Source: Helicobacter sp. 16-1353 (GTDB taxonomy: Bacteria; Campylobacterota; Campylobacteria; Campylobacterales; Helicobacteraceae). From it: a DNA stretch of 64,000 nucleotides. Below, piece by piece: positions 17,632 through 27,683 of the stretch. The stretch lies in contig NZ_NHYM01000005.1 in the NCBI RefSeq assembly GCF_003288815.1, positions 80,101 through 144,100 on the forward strand. Reading direction: 5' to 3'. Numbering within the stretch: the first letter of the stretch is position 1; every line of letters begins with the position of its first letter. The notes under the pieces were generated by a model. The model saw only the letters and a list, made by a program, of their open reading frames with translations, did not search any database and was not told the DNA's origin. The position numbers were made by a program, and so were the translations under genes.

Positions 17632-18787
17632 TACATATTTCCATATTTATATTATCTTTAAGACTTAATAGAAACTTCTCAATAACGCTAAATGAGCCGA
17701 ATACAAGATATTTTTCATTATTATCTATTCCCTTAAAATCACTATATTTTATATCTAATCTCTTTAAAATCGCAATCAAATCATTTTTATTAATGATTCT
17801 ATCATTATCTTTTATATCTATAATCTCCACTTTTAGGATATTATCTCTTAATATGTCTAGAATCTCTACTATGTTTTTTTGAAAGTAGCTATTATACACT
17901 AATATAATTTTTTTGTCTTTTAAATTATCCTTTAATGCTTTGGCTGCGGATTGATTATGTCCTACATCAATTATTATATTTTCTTTTATTTTTTGAAACC
18001 TTCCTATTAAATCAAGATTTGGTAGAGATGTTAAATCATAGTTTATACATAAAACTTCTAATGCTTTCAAGCTTAAAGCAAGATTCTCACCTAGAAATGA
18101 AGCCAAATGGTATTTTTGTAAATACAATAAAATATCATTATTAATAGAATCTACAAAAAATAAATCACTAATATTTTTTTTATATGCTATTTTTTTTGCA
18201 ATATCTTTTATGCTACGATGTTTTTGAATCCCAATTATTGATGGATTTACCATCGCATTTAATTTTGTTGTAGCAATCTTTTCAATGGTATCTCCCAACA
18301 TCTCTTCGTGGTCAAAATCAATCAAGCTAAAAAGGCATAAATCTCTCTTAATTGCACTTGTAGAGTCAAATTCTCCACCAACTCCAGCTTCTAAAATAAG
18401 AAAATCAACATCATTTGACAAAACTAATGCCAAAAATGTGGCATATTCAAAATAGCTTGCTTCTTTTATAAAATCAAAATATTGTAAAAATTTATGGGCT
18501 TCTAGTATTTCTAAATCACTTATTGTTCGACCATTTTTATAGAATCTTTCATTAAAGCTAAAAATATGCGGACTTGTGAAATGTAGTATTTTATAGTTAT
18601 TTTGCATTAAAGCTAGGCTTAAAAATCGCCCACTAGAGCCTTTGCCATTAGTGCCTATTATCTGTATAGTTTTTGGAATCTTTGGTAGATTTGGAAGTAA
18701 TTTCTTATAAATCTCCTTTGCCCTATTTGGGTTAAATGCTCTATATTCACGCCCTAGAGAATGCATATATATATCTAATTCATTCAC
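17618..18787 (-). CDS. folC: folylpolyglutamate synthase / dihydrofolate synthase
   Basis: Mur-ligase-type enzyme that adds glutamate to dihydropteroate or folates. The 389-residue protein carries the ATP-binding loop IQIIGTNGKGSSGRFLSLAL (about residues 42-61), the FTSPHIFSFNERF segment that follows in FolC, and LILEAGVGGEFDSTSA with the metal-binding Glu. The ligase domain includes IIIDVGHNQSAAKAL. Its start overlaps the stop of the upstream GGDEF-like gene by one base, and it overlaps csd2 by 14 bases. The position next to csd2 is the same as in H. pylori (HP1545). Confidence 0.95.
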   Translation of the reverse strand: MNELDIYMHSLGREYRAFNPNRAKEIYKKLLPNLPKIPKTIQIIGTNGKGSSGRFLSLALMQNNYKILHFTSPHIFSFNERFYKNGRTISDLEILEAHKFLQYFDFIKEASYFEYATFLALVLSNDVDFLILEAGVGGEFDSTSAIKRDLCLFSLIDFDHEEMLGDTIEKIATTKLNAMVNPSIIGIQKHRSIKDIAKKIAYKKNISDLFFVDSINNDILLYLQKYHLASFLGENLALSLKALEVLCINYDLTSLPNLDLIGRFQKIKENIIIDVGHNQSAAKALKDNLKDKKIILVYNSYFQKNIVEILDILRDNILKVEIIDIKDNDRIINKNDLIAILKRLDIKYSDFKGIDNNEKYLVFGSFSVIEKFLLSLKDNINMEICSEKY

Positions 18788-19593
18788 TATTTTAATTCTT
18801 TGATTTGAACGATGTTAATGTCAATTTTTATATTAATATCTTGATTCTTATATATAAATGCACTTTTATCTATTATCGCTTTAATTTTATCGGCATAGAT
18901 TTTGGCTTTTGCTAGATTATATTCCATTGGGGCGATAATAATAGAAGTCTCATTATAGATTCCAATAATCTCGCCATCTAATGCATTATCGAGTAGGATA
19001 TTATAAAAAGCATCGAAAAGTTTATTTAATGCATCGCTACCAAATCTTAATCTTATTTCATCAAAACAACAAATATCACAAACTAAAACAAAATCATCTT
19101 TATGTCGCTTTTCTAGGGCTAATTGCAATTCCATTTTACTTAAAAGTGATGTTGGTTTAAACTTGGTAGATATTTTGTTGCTATCTAGCTTATTTTTATC
19201 TAAATTTTCTAATATCTTTGATAATTTTGTATCAATAAGTGCAAGGGGAGAATGTATATCAATATCTATAATATTATTATTATGTAAGATTTTTAAAGCT
19301 TTATCTAGTGTTTTTATAGTATTAGTGGATTTGGTATTATTATTACAGATATTTGATAAAACATTTATAAAATCATCTTTGGTTTTTATGGGATAATTAT
19401 TTATCTCTTTTTTTATAGAAGCATCAAATTTATTTATCCACAGATGAAACCAATTACATTCATCAATATCAATATTTAATAATCTCGCTTGGGTGCAAAA
19501 TACTTTTGTGTAAGATTCTGGGGTAAGCTCTAGATGATTAGTTTTTATATATATAAATGTATTTTTAACAATCTGTTTTATTTTATCGTCCAA
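18787..19593 (-). CDS. conserved Campylobacterota protein with a degenerate GGDEF-like domain
   Basis: A 268-residue cytoplasmic protein. The N-terminal half is helical (DDKIKQIVKNTFIYIKTNHL...). The C-terminal half (about 150-268) follows a nucleotide-cyclase/GGDEF layout: LQLALEKRHKDDFVLVCDIC, then FDEIRLRFGSDALNKLFDAF, then IGIYNETSIIIAPM where active cyclases have GGDEF. The signature is gone, so cyclic-di-GMP synthesis is not expected; a binding or structural role is possible. It lies between folC and lptE, with one-base and three-base junctions, in a conserved neighbourhood where related genomes also carry an uncharacterised gene. Confidence 0.6.
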   Translation of the reverse strand: MDDKIKQIVKNTFIYIKTNHLELTPESYTKVFCTQARLLNIDIDECNWFHLWINKFDASIKKEINNYPIKTKDDFINVLSNICNNNTKSTNTIKTLDKALKILHNNNIIDIDIHSPLALIDTKLSKILENLDKNKLDSNKISTKFKPTSLLSKMELQLALEKRHKDDFVLVCDICCFDEIRLRFGSDALNKLFDAFYNILLDNALDGEIIGIYNETSIIIAPMEYNLAKAKIYADKIKAIIDKSAFIYKNQDINIKIDINIVQIKELK

Positions 19594-19596
19594 AAG

Positions 19597-20322
19597 CTAT
19601 CTCCAATTATAAGCAACTTGAGCGATGAATTTATCAATAGCTTGGAGTGAGGCTTGATTTATCGCTGCAAATCGTTTTTCATCAGTTACAGTCGATAGTC
19701 CTTCCACAGAAAAATCATAGATTCCAATATTTGTAAAACTTTTATTATCACCATTTTTATCCGTATAATTAAATTTAATACTAACCTGCATACGATAAAA
19801 GCTAGGAAATCCGCTTTGACTATCAACGATAGAATACATATAAATATTACTAATCTCCATATGTATTATAGAATCTGCATTTTCCCTACTAGTTAGATTT
19901 GATTGAAATCTAGTAACAATAGCTTGATGTAGAGCGTCTTTTGCTATTACTGAGTTTTCTGGGTCGGAAAGCGTTGCTATGCTCTCTACATAGATATTTT
20001 CACCTAAAGACTGCTTACTATAATAAGATATAGGATAGTAGCCACAGCCGGCTAAAAATATAAGGGGAAATATAAGAAAAAAAGTAGCAAAAAATACATT
20101 GCGGATTCTACTAAAATCTGGACGATTTGAAAATCTTAAGAATCTAAGATTTAAAGATTTGCGATTTAAAAACCTAGAGAATCCAAAACCTAAGAATCTA
20201 TGATTTGAAAATCTAAAAAAAATCGCAAATTGCTTATAAATCCCACAAACCCACGAAAAAAATCTAAAAAGAATCGCCAAAAAGAATCGCCAAAAAAATA
20301 ACTTAAAATAATCTAAAAACAT
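19597..20322 (-). CDS. lptE: LPS-assembly lipoprotein LptE with an abnormal leader
   Basis: Outer membrane lipoprotein that plugs and assembles the LptD translocon. The lipobox is clear (IFLAGCGYYP), followed by the LptE-like body: NIYVESIATLSDPENSVIA, then DALHQAIVTRF, ending FIAQVAYNWR. The leader is odd. From the ATG right after the leuS stop (20322), more than 80 residues precede the lipobox cysteine, made of RFL/RFS repeats encoded by AGATTCTTA-type words. An ATG at 20099 would give a textbook lipoprotein signal (MYFLLLFF...), but it is out of frame unless one base is added in the T6 or T7 run (20077-20094). Which start is used is unresolved. The lptE-leuS order matches H. pylori. Confidence 0.82.
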   Translation of the reverse strand: MFLDYFKLFFWRFFLAILFRFFSWVCGIYKQFAIFFRFSNHRFLGFGFSRFLNRKSLNLRFLRFSNRPDFSRIRNVFFATFFLIFPLIFLAGCGYYPISYYSKQSLGENIYVESIATLSDPENSVIAKDALHQAIVTRFQSNLTSRENADSIIHMEISNIYMYSIVDSQSGFPSFYRMQVSIKFNYTDKNGDNKSFTNIGIYDFSVEGLSTVTDEKRFAAINQASLQAIDKFIAQVAYNWR

Positions 20323-23004
20323 CTATTTTACCACGAGATTTACTAGCTTATTTGGCACGATTATTTCTTTAATTATCGTTTTTTCCTCTAGCCATTTGGA
20401 AACTTCACTTTTCGCAAGGGCTAAAAGCTCGTCATTTGGGGTATTAACCGCCACTTCGATTTCGCCTCGCTTCTTGCCATTTATAGTAATTGCGATATTT
20501 ATACTCTCGCTTTTTAACGCCTCATTATCAATTTCAATTTTTCGCAAATTCTCCAAATTAAATAGCTTTTGGCTTAGCTCATAGCTTGTATGCGGGATTA
20601 TCGGCTCCAAAATATTCAATAAAATATAATATCCCTCAAACCAAACTTGAGCGTTTTCTTGGGCGTTCAGCGCATTAAACGCCTCCATACAAGAAGCAAT
20701 AAGCGTATTTAGCGGATAATCGCGATTTGAAAATGTCGCTTCATATTTAGATAGTGCCTCATAGACCTTTTTCCTAGCGTATTTTTCGTCCTTATTTAGA
20801 TTCTCAAATGCAAGATTTTCAAAGCTAAGATTCTCGATTTTCGCTTTGTCGGCGTTTAGAAAAATCCTATTTATAAAGCGATATGCCCCCTCTAGCGCGT
20901 CGTCATTCCACTCTAGCTCCTTTTTTGGTGGAGCGGCAAAAAGTATGAATAACCTCGCACTATCCGCCCCATAGGCTTCGATAATATCGCTTGGAGAGAC
21001 CACATTGCCTTTTGATTTACTCATCTTAAAGCCGTCTTTTAGCACCATTCCTTGCGTAAGCAATCTAGCAAATGGCTCATCAATGTTAATATGCCCTAAA
21101 TCACGCAAAACTTTAGTGAAGAATCTCGCATACAGCAAGTGTAAAACAGCATGTTCAATCCCGCCGATATACTCATCGACATTTAGCCAATATTCCAGCG
21201 ATTTTGTATCAAATGCACTCTTTTCCCACAATTCCCGCGGGGTCGTGTAGCGTAAAAAATACCAGCTAGATTCCACAAATGTATCCATAGTATCGCACTC
21301 TCTTAACGCCTCACCTCCGCACTTAGGGCATTTGGTGAATTTCCAAGTGGGGTGCTTCTCTAGTGGGCTTCCCTCGCCATCAAGGGAAATATCATCTGGT
21401 AATAAAACTGGCAAATTCGTCTCTTTCACAATGCCGCATTTCTCGCAGTGGATTAGCGGTATCGGCGTCCCCCAGTATCTCTGCCTTGAAATTCCCCAAT
21501 CTCTAAGCTTAAAATTTATAACGCTTTTGCCAATCTTATTTTTCTCAAAATATTTGATAATCGCACTTCGTCCCTCTTCACTAGAAAATCCGCTAAACTC
21601 ACCACTAGCAATAAGGATTCCGTCATCGATAAAGGCGGAATCTAGCAAATCTAGATTCGTGGAATCTGTGGAATCTATGGCGGTTTTGGCAGAATCTAAG
21701 GCAGAATTTTTAGCAGAATCCGCGTTTTTAAGATTTGTGGAATCTGTGGCATTTTTAGCGGAATCCACGGCGGAATCTAGATTCGCTAAATCCGGCGAAT
21801 CTAAAGCCGAATCCGCCGAATCTACGCCCTTAAAATCGCCCTTTTTGCAAACGACTTGCTTTATCTCCAAATTATACTTTTTGGCAAACTCGAAATCTCG
21901 CTCATCGTGAGCCGGCACGCACATCACCGCCCCACTTCCATAATCCATTAGCACGAAATTTGCCACAAAAATCTCAAGCCGTTTTTTAGTAAGCGGGTGA
22001 AGCGCGTAGATTCCCGTGCTAACGCCAATTTTCTCCTTGCTAACCCTATCTTTAAAAATCATATTTTGCATAGAAGTTACTAAATCCGCTTTGTCTTTTG
22101 AAAGCAGATTTTCTTTAAGCAAATGCTTTACAAGCTCGTGTTCTGGGGCAATCGCACAATAAGTTACGCCATAAATCGTATCTGCCCTCGTAGTAAACAC
22201 ACTTATCTCATTAATCTCGCCAATCGGTCGCTCTAACTTAAAGCTAAACTCCAGCCCAAGCGACTTGCCAATCCAATTTTTTTGCATAGTAATTACTTGC
22301 TTCGACCAATTCCCCTCCAAGTCCTCCAAACAGCTAAGCAACTCATCGGCGTATTTGGTAATCCGCAAATAATATTGATGCATTTCTTTCTGCACCACTT
22401 CCGCGTCGCAACGCCAACATTTGCCGTCCACCACTTGCTCATTTGCCAAAACCGTCTTATCATTTGGACACCAATTTAGATAGGCTTTTTTGCGGTAAAC
22501 TAGGTCGTTTTCCCACATTTGGTTAAAAAACTCCTGCTCCCACTTCGTATAAATGGGGTCGCTCGTGGCAAACTCTCTATTTTTGGAGAATGAGAATCCA
22601 AGGCTTTTTAGGGATTTTTGCATATTTGCGATATTTTCGTAAGTCCAAGTTTTGGGGTGCAAGTTATGCTTAATTGCGGCATTTTCAGCAGGCATACCAA
22701 AGGAATCCCAGCCGATGGGGTGCAAGACATTAAAGCCATTTTTACGATAATACCGCGCTATCGCATCGCCAATGGAGTAGTTTCGCACATGTCCCATATG
22801 CAGATTCCCGCTTGGGTAGGGAAGCATACTTAGGATATATTTTTTTGGGAGACTAAAATCATTTTTCGGCTCGAAGCTGGAATCTAGATTCCCAGATTCG
22901 CCGGATTTAGCAGAATCTGCACTCAAAACCGCACTAGATTCCGCACTTTCCCCGCTCCAAATTTTCTGCCACTTTTTCTCAATTTCCTTTGGATTATAGA
23001 CCAT
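20323..23004 (-). CDS. leuS: leucyl-tRNA synthetase with two repeat insertions
   Basis: Charges tRNA-Leu in the cytoplasm. The class I signatures are intact: [17 protein letters not shown] (HIGH type, about residues 63-79) and [14 protein letters not shown] (KMSKS). The editing domain is present, with [20 protein letters not shown] and [11 protein letters not shown]. At 893 residues it is longer than typical bacterial LeuRS (about 800-870) because of two low-complexity D-S/E-S insertions. One is near the N-terminus (about 14-46, before [13 protein letters not shown]). The other is about 66 residues inside the CP1 editing domain (about 391-457, between KKGDFKG and [13 protein letters not shown]). 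Both sit at variable loops, so activity is probably kept. The lptE start follows the stop directly. Confidence 0.96.
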   Translation of the reverse strand: MVYNPKEIEKKWQKIWSGESAESSAVLSADSAKSGESGNLDSSFEPKNDFSLPKKYILSMLPYPSGNLHMGHVRNYSIGDAIARYYRKNGFNVLHPIGWDSFGMPAENAAIKHNLHPKTWTYENIANMQKSLKSLGFSFSKNREFATSDPIYTKWEQEFFNQMWENDLVYRKKAYLNWCPNDKTVLANEQVVDGKCWRCDAEVVQKEMHQYYLRITKYADELLSCLEDLEGNWSKQVITMQKNWIGKSLGLEFSFKLERPIGEINEISVFTTRADTIYGVTYCAIAPEHELVKHLLKENLLSKDKADLVTSMQNMIFKDRVSKEKIGVSTGIYALHPLTKKRLEIFVANFVLMDYGSGAVMCVPAHDERDFEFAKKYNLEIKQVVCKKGDFKGVDSADSALDSPDLANLDSAVDSAKNATDSTNLKNADSAKNSALDSAKTAIDSTDSTNLDLLDSAFIDDGILIASGEFSGFSSEEGRSAIIKYFEKNKIGKSVINFKLRDWGISRQRYWGTPIPLIHCEKCGIVKETNLPVLLPDDISLDGEGSPLEKHPTWKFTKCPKCGGEALRECDTMDTFVESSWYFLRYTTPRELWEKSAFDTKSLEYWLNVDEYIGGIEHAVLHLLYARFFTKVLRDLGHINIDEPFARLLTQGMVLKDGFKMSKSKGNVVSPSDIIEAYGADSARLFILFAAPPKKELEWNDDALEGAYRFINRIFLNADKAKIENLSFENLAFENLNKDEKYARKKVYEALSKYEATFSNRDYPLNTLIASCMEAFNALNAQENAQVWFEGYYILLNILEPIIPHTSYELSQKLFNLENLRKIEIDNEALKSESINIAITINGKKRGEIEVAVNTPNDELLALAKSEVSKWLEEKTIIKEIIVPNKLVNLVVK
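21635..21832 (-). repeat. AGATTC/GAATCT array in the LeuS editing domain
   Basis: About 198 bases with a GATTC or GAATC roughly every 9-21 bases, encoding repeated D-S pairs (for example [19 protein letters not shown]). The frame is preserved and the surrounding synthetase sequence is normal. A second, shorter array lies at about 22868-22960 near the start of the gene. Confidence 0.85.
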
Positions 23005-23015
23005 ATTAAACCTTA

Positions 23016-23357
23016 TTAATAATCAGTATCTCGCATTTTTGCACTCTCAATAAATATAATAATAATAGAAAATACATTTGCTGCCAATGCACCGATAGCA
23101 AGAGCATAGGCGACATCTAAATCACCCAATATTTGAAACCACAAAAACGCAGGTATTAGATGAAAATCCGCAACAATGGAACTTGCTAATAATTCCGATG
23201 AAAGTAGTTTTTTCGTGCCTATTCGTAAAGTTGTAGAAATAAAATTAATAGCAGCTGCTAAAAACAATAAAACAATATTTGGGTCAAATAAAAAACCCAT
23301 AGTTGAAGTAAGGCTCATTAATGTAAAAAATATAAATAAAATTCTCCCCCAATCCAT
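23016..23357 (-). CDS. DUF6394-family membrane protein
   Basis: A 113-residue inner membrane protein with three or four helices, beginning [21 protein letters not shown]. The [15 protein letters not shown] loop and [10 protein letters not shown] segment match the small DUF6394 family, which is found in the same place between leuS and secF in related genomes (HP1548 in H. pylori). Its function is unknown; steady linkage to secDF suggests a role near protein export or the envelope. It lies 11 bases after secF and 11 before leuS, within the same operon. Confidence 0.75.
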   Translation of the reverse strand: MDWGRILFIFFTLMSLTSTMGFLFDPNIVLLFLAAAINFISTTLRIGTKKLLSSELLASSIVADFHLIPAFLWFQILGDLDVAYALAIGALAANVFSIIIIFIESAKMRDTDY

Positions 23358-23368
23358 ATAAATCTCCT

Positions 23369-24343
23369 TTAGATTCTGCCTTTTTCATACATTTGACGCA
23401 TTTTCTCTTTTTCTTGTTTTTTCTTTTGTTTTTTGGCTTCTTTTTCATAATATTCTTGGATATTAAATCCAAATAAAACTGCTAATTTAGGTGCTACAAA
23501 CATTGAACTATAAGTCCCCACAATAGCACCAACAAGCATAGGAAGTGTAAATCCTTTTAATATCTCACTACCAAAAATAAAAAGAATGAGTATTACAAAA
23601 AATATCGTTAAAGATGTTAAAAGTGTCCTTGATAATGTTTTTGAGACAGCATCATTGATGATAAATTCAACATCATTAAATTTTTTTAGTAGCATTTGCT
23701 CTCTAATCCTATCAAAAATAATTATTGTATCATTAATAGAATAACCAATGAGCGTTAAAAGTGCCGCTATAACATCAAGACTTAAATCAATATCAAATAC
23801 CATAATAGCAGCCCCTGAAATAACCACATCGTGTAACAAGGCAACTATACTCGCTAGAGCAAATCTCCACTCATACCTAAATGACACATATATCATCATA
23901 GCTACTAATGCTAAAACGATAGAAATGATTCCTTTTTGTGCTAATTCACTTCCAGCTTTTGGTCCTACCATATCCACTCTACGAACCTCAAAATCGCCGG
24001 TTTGCTGAAGTATTGATTTTATCTCCTCGCTAATATTAACCTTTACATCACTTTGAACAAATGGAAATTTAATAATTATCTCATTCTTAGAGCCAAACTC
24101 CGTAATATTTGCATTCTTAAAATATTCACTATTATTTAATATCTCCCTAATCTCGCTAATGGGTGCTTCTTTATTAATATATTGTATTTGAACTATACTT
24201 CCACCAGCAAAATCAATGCCAAGATTTATACCTTTTGTAAAAAATAGAATAATTATTCCAACAATCAAGATTCCAGAGACAATTAGCCCATATTTGCTAT
24301 ATTTAACAAAATCATAAATTTTATTATGTCTAAAAAAATCCAC
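23369..24343 (-). CDS. secF: protein translocase subunit SecF
   Basis: Inner membrane RND-type partner of SecD that uses the proton motive force to help exported proteins leave the Sec channel. The 324 residues show six membrane helices, one near the N-terminus and five in the C-terminal half. The periplasmic domain starts after GINLGIDFAGGSIVQIQY. Family motifs include RVDMVGPKAGSELAQKGI and the helix-4/5 region GYSINDTIIIFDRIREQM with the proton-path Asp. The Lys/Glu/Arg-rich cytoplasmic tail (about 300-324) is typical. Its first codon shares one base with the stop of secD. Confidence 0.97.
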   Translation of the reverse strand: MDFFRHNKIYDFVKYSKYGLIVSGILIVGIIILFFTKGINLGIDFAGGSIVQIQYINKEAPISEIREILNNSEYFKNANITEFGSKNEIIIKFPFVQSDVKVNISEEIKSILQQTGDFEVRRVDMVGPKAGSELAQKGIISIVLALVAMMIYVSFRYEWRFALASIVALLHDVVISGAAIMVFDIDLSLDVIAALLTLIGYSINDTIIIFDRIREQMLLKKFNDVEFIINDAVSKTLSRTLLTSLTIFFVILILFIFGSEILKGFTLPMLVGAIVGTYSSMFVAPKLAVLFGFNIQEYYEKEAKKQKKKQEKEKMRQMYEKGRI

Positions 24344-25929
24344 TAACTTTCTCCTCTTCTATTCCTAATTCCAAACCAAAAATTTAATCTTGTAGAATTA
24401 TTAATCTTATCGCCAAGCCATAAATAAATCCCGTGAGTTCCAATAATCGCAGTGATGATAGAAGCTATAATACCAATCCCCATAGTAATCGCAAAGCCCT
24501 TAATTGGACCTGTTCCATATACATAAAGTAAGATAGCGATGATTAATGTTGTATTATTTGCATCAAAAATTGCTCTTGTGGCATTGATATACCCAAATGA
24601 GATGGATTTAACAATATTATCGCCATTCCGCAATGCTTCTCTAATCCGCTCATTGATAATAATATTTGCATCGATTGCCATTCCCACAGTTAGGACGATT
24701 CCAGCCATTCCGGGAAGCGTTAATGTCGCTCCAAATAAACTCATAACAGCGATAATGGCAAGAATATTAACAAATAATGCAATAACAGCAATAACTCCAG
24801 CAAATCCATAATACATAATCATAAAAATAATAATCGCGAGAAACGCACCAAATAACGCAATTAACGATGATTTAATGCTATCAGCTCCTAAGCTTGGTCC
24901 AATGCTTCGTTTCTCTAGTAATTCCAATGGTGCGGATAATGCCCCACTACGAAGTGCAATGGCAATATTCTTTGCCTCTTCTGCTGTAAAAGCACCGCTA
25001 ATTTGTCCGCTTCCACCGCCTATTCTCTCTCTAATAACTGGGGCAGAATAGACTTTATTATCAAGAACTACTGCCATTCTTTTACCCACATTACTACCAG
25101 AAAAATCACCAAATATTTTTGCCCCAACACTATTTAAACTAAAAGAAATAACTGGTTGATTAGTTTGATGTTCGAATGCCACCCTTGCGTCAGTTAGCAT
25201 ACTTCCATCTAAAATTGGTATTTCTTTTAATAGAATCTTAGATTCTGGGTTATCTACAAATGGCAAAATCACATCACCAAAGCTTCTTGCTTCCTCATCG
25301 CTCATAGTTAGCACTCGCATATTTCTATCTTCATCAACTGCCATCATTTTTAATTGTGCAGGACGAATAATCAAATCTAATGCATTTTGCTCCTCTTCTG
25401 CGGTTTTAATACCCGGTAGCTGGACTAAAACATTATCCTCACCTTGTTTTGTAACGCTTGGCTCGGATAATCCAAATATATCAAGTCGACTTCTAATAGT
25501 ATCTATCGCTTGGTCTACTGAAGATGTTTTAATCAATCTAACCTCATCTGGCGTAAAACTTATATGATATTTTCCATCTGTATAATCTATATTCAAACCC
25601 TGAATCTTAGATAGAATCTCGTCCATCGCTTTTCTTTCGGATATATCTATTAACTCAAAACTAAGGCTATCATCACTTGGTTTTAAGGAATCTATCAATA
25701 TTTTTTTTGTTTGGGTTTCGTGATTAATTTGAGTGGCTATAAGAGAATATTTGCTCTTAATCGCCTCATTTGTATCAACACCAAGAAGTATATTCAATCC
25801 ACCTTGCAAATCAAGTCCCAAAGTTACCTTAGGACCACTCGTGCCAAAAACTGATGGAATGGAGAATATTAAGCCAAATAAAAATAAGAAAATAAATACT
25901 AATGTTTTAATATTAAAAAATTTTTTCAT
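24343..25929 (-). CDS. secD: protein translocase subunit SecD
   Basis: Large subunit of the SecDF export motor. The 528-residue protein has an N-terminal helix, then the P1 base motif GLDLQGGLNILLGVD (about residues 38-52), the P1 head, and a six-helix RND domain with VGMAIDANIIINERIREALR (about 411-430) containing the proton-relay Asp. The block GPSLGADSIKSSLIALFGA opens the membrane domain. It lies 12 bases downstream of yajC and shares one base with secF, forming the standard yajC-secD-secF operon. Confidence 0.97.
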   Translation of the reverse strand: MKKFFNIKTLVFIFLFLFGLIFSIPSVFGTSGPKVTLGLDLQGGLNILLGVDTNEAIKSKYSLIATQINHETQTKKILIDSLKPSDDSLSFELIDISERKAMDEILSKIQGLNIDYTDGKYHISFTPDEVRLIKTSSVDQAIDTIRSRLDIFGLSEPSVTKQGEDNVLVQLPGIKTAEEEQNALDLIIRPAQLKMMAVDEDRNMRVLTMSDEEARSFGDVILPFVDNPESKILLKEIPILDGSMLTDARVAFEHQTNQPVISFSLNSVGAKIFGDFSGSNVGKRMAVVLDNKVYSAPVIRERIGGGSGQISGAFTAEEAKNIAIALRSGALSAPLELLEKRSIGPSLGADSIKSSLIALFGAFLAIIIFMIMYYGFAGVIAVIALFVNILAIIAVMSLFGATLTLPGMAGIVLTVGMAIDANIIINERIREALRNGDNIVKSISFGYINATRAIFDANNTTLIIAILLYVYGTGPIKGFAITMGIGIIASIITAIIGTHGIYLWLGDKINNSTRLNFWFGIRNRRGES

Positions 25930-25941
25930 CTTATTTGGTTA

Positions 25942-26220
25942 TCAATCTTTTTGTATTGGTTCTTCGTATTTATAGGCAACAAATTCTTTGGCTAATCTCG
26001 CCTGTGTATCATCATTTATTTTAATAGTAAAAAAATTATCCTCAACTTTTACAACTTCACATATAAGCCCACCATTAATCACAATTCTATCTCCTTTTTT
26101 GAGATTTTTAAGCATTTCCTTATGGGCTTTTTGCTGTTTAATCTGCGGACGAATCATAATAAAATAAAAAATCGCAAATAAAACAATCAATGGTAACAAT
26201 GAGGCAAGAATATCATTCAT
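25942..26220 (-). CDS. yajC: Sec translocon accessory protein YajC
   Basis: A 92-residue single-pass inner membrane protein that associates with SecDF. One helix (about residues 6-24, LLPLIVLFAIFYFIMIRPQ) is followed by the conserved RPQIKQQKAHKEMLKNLKKG and GDRIVINGGLICEVVKVED of the YajC family. It is the first gene of the yajC-secD-secF set, 12 bases from secD. Confidence 0.95.
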   Translation of the reverse strand: MNDILASLLPLIVLFAIFYFIMIRPQIKQQKAHKEMLKNLKKGDRIVINGGLICEVVKVEDNFFTIKINDDTQARLAKEFVAYKYEEPIQKD

Positions 26221-26267
26221 AACTAACTCCTAAATATAATGTAAAGCTATATTTTATCATTTTGTGC

Positions 26268-27605
26268 TTATTTTTTAGAATCTTTATGTTTATTTTCAAT
26301 CTTATATTCAATAATTAAAAATAAAGAGCCCAAGATTCCAGCTAAAGACGATGCAATAAGTATGGATAATTTTGCTAAATCCGTGCTTAAATGGTCGCTA
26401 AATGCAAGATTTGACACAAAAATAGACATAGTAAATCCAATCCCGCCTAGCATTCCAGCTCCAAGAATATTAATCCAAGATACAGAATCTGGCTTTTGTG
26501 CGATATTTAGCTTATGGCATAGAAATGTAAAGCTTAGGATTCCAATAGGCTTTCCTATAACAAGCCCTAAAATAATACCAAGCATAATATGGTCGATTGC
26601 AAAATTGATATTATCTCCAATGGCAACTCCAGCATTTGCAAAACCAAATAAAGGCATAATAAAAAAGCTACTCCACGGAGCTAAGGTATGCTCTAATCTA
26701 AGCAATGGATTTTGGACATTTTTAGAACCCTTAATGATGAAATTCAAAATATCTAATTGTGAGCTATTTAATAAAAGATTATTTCTTTCTTTATCTTTTG
26801 CTAGAAATAAAGGCACAAATGAACTGGAAACCTTAGAAGCAAATTCTTCACTATCTAATTTTGGCTTAACAGGGATAGTAAAAGCTAATGCGACAGCGGC
26901 TATTGTAGCGTGGATTCCGGTATTATGCACAGTTATCCACAATATTACTCCTAGTATTAAATAAGGGGCTATCGCCCTAATATCTTTTTTATTTAAAAGA
27001 ATTAAGATTCCAAGCACAATAAGCGAGGCAATAAACCAAATAATACTAAAATTACTAGTATAGAATAAACCAATTACGATGATAGCTCCCAAATCATCAG
27101 CCACAGCGAGTGTTACTAAAAATACTTTTAATGCCACAGGAACGCGTTTTCCAAGTAGCATCATAACACCTAATGCAAAGGCAATATCTGTCGCCATAGG
27201 AATCCCAAATCCATTTTGTGATGGAGTTCCCATATTTAAAGCAAAATATATTATTCCGGGTGCTATCATTCCACCTAATGCAGCTAAAACAGGAAATGCA
27301 GCTTTTTTAAATCCTACTAATTCGCCAAATAAAAATTCCCGCTTAATCTCCAAACCAACAATAAGAAAAAATATAGACATAAATACATCATTTAGCCAAT
27401 GATGCAAACTCATACCGATAAATTTCTCACCAATGGTAATACCAAAATCCATTTCCCAAAATTCAAAATAATAATGCGAAATCGGGGAATTTGCGATAAT
27501 CATAGCAAGAAGTGCGCATATGAAAAGCAGAATCCCACCAGCAGCTTCATTGTGAAAAAAAGATGAAAAAATACTTGTAATTTTATGAAAACTTTTAATA
27601 AACAT
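26268..27605 (-). CDS. nhaA: Na+/H+ antiporter NhaA
   Basis: Electrogenic sodium/proton antiporter for pH and sodium balance at the inner membrane. The 445-residue length with about twelve helices fits. The signature GIPMATDIAFALGVMMLLG (about residues 134-152) holds the first functional Asp, and VADDLGAIIVIGLFYT (about 168-183) holds the two adjacent Asp residues of the transport site. A loop of about 45 residues between helices in the second half (KLDSEEFASKVSSSFVPLF onward) is typical of the Helicobacter version. It lies between yajC and addA as in H. pylori (HP1551-HP1553). Confidence 0.96.
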   Translation of the reverse strand: MFIKSFHKITSIFSSFFHNEAAGGILLFICALLAMIIANSPISHYYFEFWEMDFGITIGEKFIGMSLHHWLNDVFMSIFFLIVGLEIKREFLFGELVGFKKAAFPVLAALGGMIAPGIIYFALNMGTPSQNGFGIPMATDIAFALGVMMLLGKRVPVALKVFLVTLAVADDLGAIIVIGLFYTSNFSIIWFIASLIVLGILILLNKKDIRAIAPYLILGVILWITVHNTGIHATIAAVALAFTIPVKPKLDSEEFASKVSSSFVPLFLAKDKERNNLLLNSSQLDILNFIIKGSKNVQNPLLRLEHTLAPWSSFFIMPLFGFANAGVAIGDNINFAIDHIMLGIILGLVIGKPIGILSFTFLCHKLNIAQKPDSVSWINILGAGMLGGIGFTMSIFVSNLAFSDHLSTDLAKLSILIASSLAGILGSLFLIIEYKIENKHKDSKK

Positions 27606-27683
27606 TTATAACCTTGAGTAAGATTTTTTAAATAGCAAATTCTAGCATAAACAATGAAATTTTATTCATTCTATAATCCATAT

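Noticed and set aside
21635..21832. Possible CRISPR or regular tandem repeat
   Set aside because: Spacing of the words is irregular, there are no unique spacers of constant length, and the region is coding. No cas gene is present in the window.
21332..21910. 192-codon plus-strand frame opposite the leuS insertion
   Set aside because: Mirror of the GATTC array (reads E-S where leuS reads D-S); no independent start signals.
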